Shown here one piece after another: positions 9,885 through 19,800 of a stretch of DNA of 25,013 nucleotides; position 1 is the stretch's first letter; every line of letters starts with the position of its first letter. The stretch lies in NCBI GenBank assembly GCA_005223375.1, contig RXOD01004266.1, forward strand, positions 1 to 25,013, in the 5' to 3' direction. Made by a program: the position numbers and the translations under genes. Origin of the DNA: Amoebophrya sp. AT5.2. Taxonomy: Eukaryota > Sar > Dinophyceae > Syndiniales > Amoebophryaceae. A model generated the notes under the pieces. It was not told the origin of the DNA. It did not search any database and saw nothing but the letters and a program-made list of their open reading frames with translations.

Positions 9885-11377
9885 TTAGTAGTTCGCACTG
9901 GCGTTCTTTTCCAGGATCTGCTGCAGGGGTCCCAAAAGCCGGCTGAACGTTTTCCGGTCGACGGACAGGACCTGTTGAGTATTGTTTGGTGGCGGTCAAA
10001 ATGAAGCAACGAACATAAGTAGGGGGCCCCTGGAACATTTTCTCCCGCTTCAGTTCTACCGAATGAGAATGCATCCTTCCAGCAAAAGCTACAGACCTTC
10101 GTTTCCGATCTGGTCGTGACATTTGCTTGGCGCAGATCATTTCGCAGCAACGCGAGCTCGCCGAAAAACTGTCCCGGGCCGTACTCAAGGAGCGAAATGT
10201 CGGGCGAATTACCCTTCCATGCGTACAAAGCTCCTTCTTCCACGAGATAAAAGGTGTCACCTGGCAAGAACGTTGGTTTGAGTCACCTTGTTGAAGCACT
10301 TATGCGCACCGTCTCACGGCTACAACTGAAGGTTATTTTTGTAATCAAGTATACCAGACTCCCCCTGCGTGACGACATTGGTATTTGCGGGCACAGTAGA
10401 TGGCTTCAGCGCGTCTGCCAGCTGCGAGACTTCGTATTCACCCAGGTCCTTGATAATCTGGACCCCCTGCAAGAACGACATGTACTTCTCCCTTTTCTTA
10501 CCTGAGTCGTGGATTCGGGCCAATTTTATGGTGTTCTCGAGGCTGAGCGACTCCTGTGCTTCTGCAGAAAAATACAAGAATTGTATATCGTCGATCTGTC
10601 GTGAAGTAATCGTACTTGCAGCATCCTTCACAATGGCGTTGAAGGTGGCTCGATCCAGCTTCCAGAGAATGGCATTCCCAGTGGAGTCCACTGAGGCCGC
10701 GCGCGGGCAGTTGTAGAGCAGGGCAAGTTCCCCGAACGCATCGCCGGGCTCACACGTTTTCACCACCACATCCTCGCCGCCCTGTCGGATCTTGCACTCG
10801 AACACGCCTTCTTCAATCACGTAGAGGCAGTCGCCGTCGTCGTTCTGCAACACGTAGTTTGGGTGTAGCGTAATCGCTCAGTGTTTGTCTCAGAAACCTA
10901 CTTACACGACAAATTGATTATTGCTTCCATCACATGAAAATAGTAGCCCGGCCAAATAGGCCCAATAGACACCTGCTGTATCACGCGCTCGCCAGCCGCA
11001 GGCCGTCGCTCCTCCATGGCCATGACCACGATTTCCAGCTCCGACGGCTCCAGCGTGGAGAACAGGAAGGAACCCTGCAGCACCTGGCGGATTCGCGCCT
11101 TTGCTTCGTCAGATTTTGGTATTTCCGTTGGAATGAATTCCTTCTTCTTGTTCCACGCCCCGTACGCCTCTGCTGATACTGAGCCGCGCGGTCCCTTCTT
11201 GGTAGGCGGAGGTGGAAGATCGTCCACGACGTCATCATCGTTGTCTTCGCTTTCGTCGGCGAGCGCGACCTTGTTCTCTAAATCTGCTATCTCCTGCTTC
11301 AGCGCATTGATTCGTAATCGTAGATTGTCGGCCTCCGCACCGCCACCAGCCGCCTTGGAGCTGAGCCATGATACCAT
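9885..11377 (-). CDS. Regulatory subunit of cAMP-dependent protein kinase (PKA-R type, two cyclic-nucleotide domains)
   Basis: Five exons on the minus strand: 11377-10973, 10844-10616, 10501-10355, 10260-10097 and 9971-9885. The four GT-AG introns are 94-128 nt, and the phases close exactly to 343 residues. Residues 18-40 (NLRLRINALKQEIADLENKV) look like a short coiled coil. No RIIa dimerisation/docking domain is visible. The inhibitor sequence is KKGPRGSVSAEAY (60-72): a potential phospho-Ser sits in the P-site, but only one Arg is present where RRxS is usual. Cyclic-nucleotide domain A has its phosphate-binding cassette at 172-187 (FGELALLYNCPRAASV), with the ligand-binding Glu and Arg. Domain B has FGELALLRNDLRQANV (292-307), keeping Glu and Arg but with Leu and Gln in the usual Pro-Arg-Ala positions. 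The C-terminus LLGPLQQILEKN is typical. The protein should hold the catalytic subunit inactive until cyclic nucleotide binds. cGMP preference, as in some protists, cannot be excluded. Confidence 0.94.
10502..10615 (-). other. Stop-free intron, a multiple of three, in the PKA-R gene
   Basis: The donor reads GATGCTGCAA|GTACGATT and the acceptor CGACTCAG|GTAAGAAA. At 114 nt (38 codons) without a stop, it reads through in frame. Removal gives IVKDAAS-KKREKYMSFL, the normal linker helix between the two cyclic-nucleotide domains. This identifies it as an intron rather than an insertion. Confidence 0.85.
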
Positions 11378-13824
11378 GAAACCGACGGAGTCATCCGGCT
11401 TGTCTGTTCAGTGTTGTGTTTTGTTGGGTAGAAAACGACACACATGAGGAAAATCCCAGTCACAACACATGCCATGGCGATATCGAAAACAAAAGTTGAC
11501 ACAAAGCTTCATCGATAACTCAAAAATTAGTACCCAGCAGGATCGCCGTAACCAGTGACTCCAGGATTGGATTCACCTTCTTTTGGATGTACTCCTGATG
11601 CTCCGTCGACGTCATTTTTTCCAGTTTCTTTGTACTTCTACCTCAAATGGTCCAAGAAGATCACCGCATTTTGATTCCGACAATTTGTAATTATTTGTGG
11701 AAAAATAAAAAATAACGATGCTGCGGGCCGTGCACGACCTTATATTTACTGATTTGCGGCTGCGTTTTTTTCGATCAAGCGCGCATCTAGTCGCCTATTT
11801 CATTGTGTGCGTGTATCCCAAGTACAGTATCTGCTACCCAAAAAAGTGACTCCCTCGATTCATCCGGAAAAAACTAATGTTTGACGCTCGTGTGTTTCTC
11901 ATGAAGCGCCGGTCTCAACAACGCAGGTTCTGCAGAAAAATGGACCCTCAAGGCCCTTTCACTCGTGTTATTGGAGGCGCAACAATCAATCTCGTTTGTG
12001 TGCCTGACACCTTTTCATCTGCCGCGACAACGAAGTTTTCGTCGCGGGTTCTGTACGCTGCCCGTGGGAGGGACGAGCGCGAGTTCGGCGATAAAATCTA
12101 TTTTCACTCAGCTAGTGGCGGTTCACTCGCGATTGTGGTTGTGCGGCGAACAGTTCAGCCACTTCACCTCGTAATTGCGTCTTGGAGGCGCATCACAGTC
12201 GTCCCAGCGGCTGCAGACGAGCGGTACAGCAGGAGGTACATGCGGGTAAGTTGTTCGCTTAAGCTGCTGCCCGCGTGATCCAGTGAATCAACCGTGCTCG
12301 CCATAGCGTTGATGTAGTCTTCATCTTGCGACGTCCCGGGCGTCGACGCATAGAATGACGCGAAAACGGCCCGCAGAATCATTTTGCCCTTTGCCTACCG
12401 CTTGTGCTTTCTCGAGATTTGATTTGGCGCAAGACAAGAAATTTCCATGCGCCCAGCCTGGTGCCACACAGTCAAGTTTCGGCGATAATTCGTCAATGGT
12501 TAGTCTCGGCATAGCGGCCATCGCAAAAAATTCGGTACGTCACCTTCGCTCCGTCACTCCCGAAATGCAGCGACGCGCTAGTTTGTTCATTCCATGTAAC
12601 TCCGTATAGTAACTCTGTTCGCTTGCGATAGTGCACGCTCGAACACTCACTCGTATCATTCGACGAAAGATGTCCGAAAGAGCGTCTTTCCTTGTCGAAC
12701 AGATATATTGTTTTTACGATTGTCGAGCACCGAAGTGCTTCAAGCAAAATAATATGATGCAGAAGAAATGCGACGTCCGCCCATGCTAAATACAGAAAAA
12801 ATCAGGTTTATGTCCGGTTCCTACGTAGTATTATTATATTAGTCGTCGTTGTTTTTTTGGTCTTTCACGATCTGCCACCGTCGCTCGTCAACAAAACAGC
12901 CTTCGCAGCTCCGGCAAGCTTCAAAGTGGGGAATCATCGAATAAGTCAGTGCCTCTGTTCATCACCATTTGTGAGTACCGTGTGTAGCAGTCGACAGTGT
13001 GATAGCTCTGCTTTGCAAAGAAGGAAAATCGTTCACTGGACAAGGGCAAGACTACGGGTAGAAAATGAGAAACACATAGTTCTCTGCGAAAGAACAAATA
13101 TGTCTGACTGACACTGACGGCGCAATTTCTTAACCGTGTGTGGTGGGAGGGATTTCTTGCGATACGTAACATACAGTGGTATTGGTATTTCTCGTCTCTG
13201 CTAGAGCATGAGTCTTCCTATTCCTAATGCTTCGCAAGGCACACGCGACGGTTTCTTCTTCAAAAAGTTCATTTATTCTTTTCAAAGGCATGCCCGCCCT
13301 GGATCTCGAATGATAGCCGGTGGCCGTTGAGTGGACCTCCCTGTCTTCGGCAGAAGATCACCGGCAAGAACTTCGCATGCCCCGCTGCTTCAACCTGGTT
13401 TTACAACTCTACGGTTCATTTCTCTTTTGCGATGGATTCCCGAACTACAGAAGCGCCGAAAAACGGCGTCGGTGAAAAATGCTTTTTTCTTTCCCCTTGC
13501 TTTCGCAATTGCTGTTGTCAGTATAAAGAATTAAGATTCGCGGCTATCGCTATTTGCTAGAGCTTCGATTCCTGGTGAAGTTTTCGATTGAATGGGCCTT
13601 GCATAAAATTGTAAAATAAGATACATCAATGTAAGAACTATTTGTCTGCGAGCAAGAACTTTTGCTGCTGTGAGTGGTCCAGTCTCACGGAAGATTAGAC
13701 CCCGATTCGTAAGAAAGGACTTTGAGAAGAACAAGAAAGACGAATCTGCGGGAATGGTGGTTCGTTGTAGTTTGTAGATGTCGTTATCGACACGTTTAAA
13801 AATTACAGAGGAGGCCGCGCTCCA
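11378..13824. other. Gene-poor 2.4-kb interval between the PKA-R and KH/pseudo-USP genes
   Basis: It is comparatively AT-rich, especially about 11650-11870 and 12700-13800, with frequent stops on both strands. It must contain the 5' flank of PKA-R and the 3' flank of the large gene. I found no tRNA, rRNA, transposon end or long repeat. Two small frames are noted separately (12382-12164 minus, listed as a weak candidate; 11877-12278 plus, rejected). Confidence 0.55.
12164..12382 (-). CDS. Possible small hypothetical protein (72 aa), weak candidate
   Basis: ATG at 12382 opens a 72-codon frame ending TGA. The composition looks protein-like: an N-terminal hydrophobic stretch (ILRAVFASFYAS), an acidic turn (SQDEDY) and an amphipathic helical C-terminal half (SLSEQLTRMYLLLYRSS). 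No family is recognised. A second frame just upstream (ATG about 12521, PRLTIDELSPKLDC) could be an exon, but I found no splice pair that joins them in frame. It is on the same strand as all real genes here. It may be a chance frame. Confidence 0.22.
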   Translation of the reverse strand: MILRAVFASFYASTPGTSQDEDYINAMASTVDSLDHAGSSLSEQLTRMYLLLYRSSAAAGTTVMRLQDAITR

Positions 13825-16800
13825 CTAGCCGAAGCAGGATGTGCCGCTCGCGCAGCTGAGGCCGCAGTGGGAAAAATCTACATAACACAGCATGGTCGCG
13901 GAATGTCGCGCCGCGAGAGCCTCTCCTACCGTGCTGGGTAGCACCTCTGTGCCGCGGCAGCGGAACCAGCTTCCCGCATGGCACGCGTACGTCAAACCGC
14001 CTTCCGTGACGACGCAGCTCAGCGATAGCTCGCGAACGACTGTCGAGCCCCCGCAATACGGGTTTGGCCACGGCGCTGTTGCTGCTGCTGCCGCTCTGCA
14101 TTCCGGGAAGTGACTGCCGTGCTGGCGCTGCGCCGTTTCACTGTAGCGCGATGTGGCGTGGTACTCGCCTTCGGCATCGTAACTCGGCATGCGCGAGTCC
14201 GCAGACGACAGTCCGATCGCGCTGTCGTTCCGAAAGCAGGATGTGTTCGTCCCTGCCCACGATACCTGCGACGAATGGTATCTGCTCTGCGTATCGCGAT
14301 TGCTGCCTTTTCTCAATCGGTCGCGGACTGCGGCTGCGTCTCGTGCAGTGATACACGGAGCGAATGTCTTCTTTGAAGGCTGGGCGACACGCGTCTCAGC
14401 GGCCCGATCGGAAAACGTACCAAAGCAGCCGCCAGACCCGGGGCGGGCGTCACTTGTACCGCTTTCCCAGCCTCTCCGGTGCCTGTACGACGAGCTTTTT
14501 CTCCATCGTCCCGTGTTCGTGTCGCTGTGACGATTCGAACTTGAGGATCTGCCACTCCACCAAGTCCTCTCGCAGTGCGGGTCTAGGGATGCTGCGTTGT
14601 CCATCTGAAGAGGCCCGCTGCTGTAATAATCCCCATTGCGTTTGCTACAGTGCTGCTGTTGCCTGCTCGCAGAGCTCCCTGTGTGCACTTCGTGTTCAGG
14701 GGGGTGCGATCCTGGCTCTCCAAATGCCGCCGCGACGCATGATGCTGTTGACCGATCAACTGTTACGTCTGCTACGCCGCGACTGCTTGGTCGAGTCTTC
14801 GTATTTGTTTCGTGCTGCGCCCACTGCGCTGCGGTGGACCAGTTATTCCACGGTGTCGAGATGGAACTGCTTCCACCGCCTTCCCCAGCGTCTCCATAAT
14901 AGCTGAAATCTGACCCGTAGCCGTATCGCGACGGCGGCGCTCCATGTTGTTCTTCTACTTCGCCACGGGCCCAGTAGTTGTAGCAGTCCCCCACATTCCA
15001 AAAATCGTTGCAGTGCGCGCGATCATCGGTAGTTGTCTGCCAGTTTTGGTAGTTGCAGGCTTCGTTGAAGAAATCGATGCTCTCGGGGCGCTGATGATCG
15101 CCAGCGCTCCCGATTCCTCCGTCAACAAAACTCGTTGCCGGCCTGTTGTGCCCGGCACTGTGGAAGTCGTTCGACACGGCCGCAGGTGGAGATGCCGAGT
15201 TGTCATGGTAGGTGCTAGTCGTGCAATCAGATCTACTCGGCGCGGGAGCTGCTGAGGCGTGATACCGGTATTCCATGCTCGTTAATGTGGAAGGCGACGA
15301 ATTGAGGTAGGCATCGTACGGCGCTGCGTACGTCTGTCCGGCGGCCAGCGACGCGTGCTGTGTGGCGCCACTATTTGTGATGAGCAACTGCGGAGAAAAT
15401 GCTAAGCGGTCGATCTGCGGCCGCTCCCGGCTGATAAGAAACACGACGGCGTCACCACATTGCGACAGCGAAAGCGTCGGCAGCTGCTCCAGCGAGATCG
15501 TGCATTCCGGATAGCTGTCCAACGCCGGCACGTGGACACGGGCACACACGGCGCGAGTGCCCGGGGCCAGCTCGAACGCGCTGCGGAACGCACTGTTACG
15601 TAGGAGAAAGGAAAGCACCTCGAAGCAATGCGCGTGCTTCGATGCTGTCCGCGGGTCGTGAACCAGTTCGCCGGACGCGGGACTATTTTCGCCGGCAGTG
15701 ACGAACTCTGTGCTCTGGGATGGACTGGCGCGTGTGCTGGTGGTATCATGAACCGTGCCTTCCTGATCCTTGCCGGACTCGTCCGTCAGCGTGAAGGATG
15801 GCTTTGGCACCGTGCTATCACGATCCCCCGGGGCCGAGACACTGCGCAGCATCACGGAAGATGGACGACTGTCACTGGACGCCGTCGTCGCGTTCAAACT
15901 TGTCGCGCGCGTGAGAAGTTCTCCGTCGGAGCCCGAATCCACCCCGCTCGTCTCGCGGGGTGCCTGTGCCGTGCACTCGTTTCGAAGGCGTGGCGCCAGC
16001 ACCGCCGCGTCCGCACAAGTCGCAGCTGGCGCCCTGCTGTGGTCTTCGACTGATCGAAGTACCACCTCCTGGTTCGTTCGTTCGCGCTCTTTTTCCTCCA
16101 GTTCCAGCTGCAGCTCCCGCAAGCACGGCTCCAGAACTTTTCTGACGTTAAGGGGCGGAACCTGAGGCGGCACCGGCTGTAAAAAGTAGTCCAGCAGCAC
16201 CGCGAGATGATCTATGCATCCTTCGCTCGTGTAGTTGTTCAGTACAGAGAGGCGCTGGTAGTTCACGCGCTGGCACAGAGGCAGTACGGTCAGCAGCAAG
16301 TGCGTGATGGAATTCAGCTCCGGATTTTCGGCACTCAGCGGCCGTAGAGTTACGGCGAAGCCGCGTGCGCGACCGTTTTCTGCGCCATTCAGGGCGAGCC
16401 CGCGATCGTCCCCCGCACCGCAAACTTCGTTGTCCCGCCGCAGATGCGCAACCGCAGCCGGGTAGAAGGCCGCGCAGTTCGGTCGTAGCTTTGAGTGCCG
16501 CACCAAATCCGCAATGCGCTGCTCCTCTCGCGCGTGTTCAGCCTCGCGCGCCACTTGTTGCTGCTCCTCCACGTGCGACGCGAACTCTTCTTCTATCCGC
16601 GACGACTCCGCCGCTTCACAGAGCAACAGAAGCTCGCGGGCGCGAGCACAATCTTTTTGACGTCCACGCAACACAAGGGCACCCTGCTCGAGCTTGATGT
16701 GAACCTATCAATATTCAGCATGGATCTGAATCCTTCTGCAAGACACGGACATGCATAAATCTTCCTCGCTTTCTTGAAAAACTCAGGATCCTAGCATAAT

Positions 16801-19800
16801 GTTGCGAAATTCTACCTGTGCCTCGCCCCCGATCCGCTTTACCGGTCCGTCTGCTCGTGTGCGGTTGAGGAAGACAAAAAATTTCTCACTCGGAACGAAC
16901 GTTTCGAAATGGAGTGCGTCTAGTGCTTCCGCAAAGGCAACGACGTTTGCCTCCTCGCCCTCAATAGTGAGGATCTGCTGTTCCTCCGATGTTCTCGTCG
17001 CATCTATCGTTACGCCGTGTGCCTTAAGCAATTCCTTGATTTTAGACTGCCCTTTTTTCTTTGCCCTGGACCCCGTGACGAACAGGTAGGACCACGTCAT
17101 TTCACTCAGGCGGAACTGCGATGCCGGACTCATCTCGTTGCCCAGGTTGTCGTGCGTGTTCGCGCCCGCCTTCGTTTTTTCCTCAGACTCCTGGGGCGCT
17201 GCGTCGTGCGTACTGCTGGCGGAACGTGCATCGATCTCGCGCTCTGGTGCGCACGAAGTGCGGCCGAGATCCTGCGTACTTCGCTGAAGCTCACAAGTCC
17301 AGCTAGACGCGGGTGCGCTGGCTGGGGTTTCTGGTAGTAGTCCCTGTAGTTGTTGTTCAATCTCAGGCCCTTCTGATACCGTGTCGCTGTAGCCGGATTC
17401 ATCCAGTGGTTCGGATCCTGGCGCGTAGTCGCTGGTTTGACTGCGCGTTCGTCTGCGGGGCGGCGACACTGGCTTGCTGTAGAGCGCTCCGTCGCTGTAG
17501 CTTCGAAACCGCAACTGGCATGCGGGCGATGGGGCTCCGGCATTCACTTGTCGCTGCATTTCGGGCGTCTCTGATGCAGCGGCGCTTTCCTCCTGATGCT
17601 GCGTCCCGGTCGTGTCGCGCTGCGCGCGAGCAGAACTCGCATTGTTTCTGCCTGCCATGGAGGTCTGGCCGTGATTCCTCTCTGTCTCGGAAGCGTCAAC
17701 ATGTCCTGTGGCTGCGGACGGCATAGTCGAGTACAAAGTATCGCTTTCAGATCCACCACGACTGTCGGCATCTGCTGCTGGCACTGCTTCCGCTGGCGAT
17801 ACACCGTCCTTGTCACGCGTAGGAGACGGCATTGCCCCGTGTTCTGGGGTTCCTGTGAAACCTGGTCGCGGTGACAACACCTCTGGCTGCTCGCCTGCTG
17901 CCACAAAAGGTGCTGGCGCTACGTCCGGCTCGTGTGTGACTGCTACTAGCGGAATACTGGTCTTCGCTGCGTCGACGTCAGTGTCGCCTGCGGATGAGAG
18001 ATCCTCGATGGTTGGCGGGAGGTGGACAAGAAGAGCGGCATCAACATCGCCCTCCTTCAGCGAATCCGCTGTCGTCTCTGAATCGGGGCTCAGGCGCGTG
18101 GAGTCCCGACTCTGCCAGTCGTCTTCTGATACCAATAGCCGTGCTAGCGCGTCTTCCGTGATTTCGAAATCTTGTTGCTCCGCCCTACTTCTCGTGTCAT
18201 GAGCATGTTCGTCTGCTTCCTTGCCACTGCCGTGATGCTTTTCTTCCGGTGCCGTCTCGTCCCTAGCCGAAAGCGGTACGGCCGCGTCTGGGCCACCGTC
18301 GAGATCGAGGTCCACAGTAGCGCAAAGTAGCCGCGAAGGCTGCTGTACTGGTTCCTCCGTCTGTAGCACTTTTTCAGGAGGGTTTTCCCGCTCGACTGGC
18401 GCGGCCGCAACAGCTGCATTCGAAGCTTCCCCGTCGAGAAATCCAAGCCTTTTGGCTTTGCTGCGAAGCTTTTTCTTTTTGCTTTTCGAATCTGCGCGCA
18501 CTTCCGGCTGCAGGTGCAGCGATCTGTGAAAAGTGTCGTAAGTCGTAGTTCAAGACAAATCGGAATTCAAAAAACACAGACGTAGTTCTCCGGCAGTCGT
18601 GATAGTCAAAAGCGAAGTACCGCTTTGGCACGATAGCGGGCGCGAACTTGGATATGCGGAAAACCAGCACCGGGATCTGGGCTGCTCCGGATCGAATCAG
18701 GCTGGTTTCCTCCCGCAAAGACCCGCTCAGTCGCTGCAAGCGGATTGACGCTCGCTTCCCCGCCAACACTTCTCGGTAGGCGACGACCCCGCACTTCATC
18801 TTCCACATCGACATCTCTTCGCCCAATCCCAAATGCCGCGCATCCGTTTGTGACGCCGCTGCTAATTCCTCGTTCTCGGCAATCAGGTTTGCGAAATTTT
18901 CCGCCCACGACTGGTCCAGGTTGAGCAGACCCGCGCCGCAGAAGCGGAGTTGCGCGTCCCGTTCGAGATACTTGAGCAGCACCGGTCGGTGCGGAGACTG
19001 GGCGCTCCTCGTCCAGGAGCTCACACTGGCCGAGCGGCACAACAAAACGAAATTTTGGGTCTGTTGCAGTGCGATGGGAATGTCTGCATTTTGTTTTTGC
19101 CTGTTTATGGTGCTGCTGATGAACTCCTGGATTTTTGGCGACCGCAGTCGACCGCGACCGCTCTGGTCGCTATCTTTAGTTGCATCTTCGACGGAGCCTG
19201 CACTGTCTTCTTCGCGCACGTGGTAGTAGTTCAGCTCCCACTGAAGCGGCGCGTCGGGGGCGCAGTTGAGTCCGGTGTTCGCCGGCCACAGTACCTGCCA
19301 TACGTCGCGCGCGGCGCCGAGTTCCGGGTGGAAGCTAACCAAGTCCGCTGGGGCGTCGTTCTCCACGGCGGGTGGGAGCGGTGCCGCGAAGTCCTCGAGG
19401 ATGGCGCTGGGACTCAGCTTCTCGCAGCTGGGCCACTTGAGCAAAAAGCCGTCGTCGCCGCACACGCCCTTTTTCTGCAAAAACCGAAGCAGGTCGCTCA
19501 CGCGCCGGTCTGCCGGAAAGAAGACCTGTTCTCAGGAGGTTTCGCAGTGGTCGACTCATCCAGCTTCTTGCGCATGTGCTGTATTCCCAAACGGCTACCT
19601 TCAGACACAAATAAACTGCTTGCATGCGAACGAAAACTTCCTGTGGCTTCCCTTACATACTCTACTATACACTTACTTAAAGCTTCCTAACGCTCCACGC
19701 ACTACCTCCTTGTTGGCATGCGGCGAAAACGTGGACGCCTGGTAGAAATCCAGCCCGGAAGTGTTCTCTGTCATGGTCTCCTCGTCGAGTATGAGGATGC

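Noticed and set aside
11299..11502. Minus-strand frame with a membrane-like segment upstream of and overlapping the PKA-R start
   Set aside because: It runs in a different frame from the well-supported PKA-R exon 1 and has no recognisable family; most likely 5' leader sequence.
11877..12278. Plus-strand frame of 133 codons
   Set aside because: No recognisable motif, opposite orientation, and it overlaps the weak minus-strand candidate at 12164-12382.
13531..13734. Minus-strand frame of 67 codons with a hydrophobic segment
   Set aside because: It sits in AT-rich sequence downstream of the large gene's stop codon, with no motif and no splice connection found.
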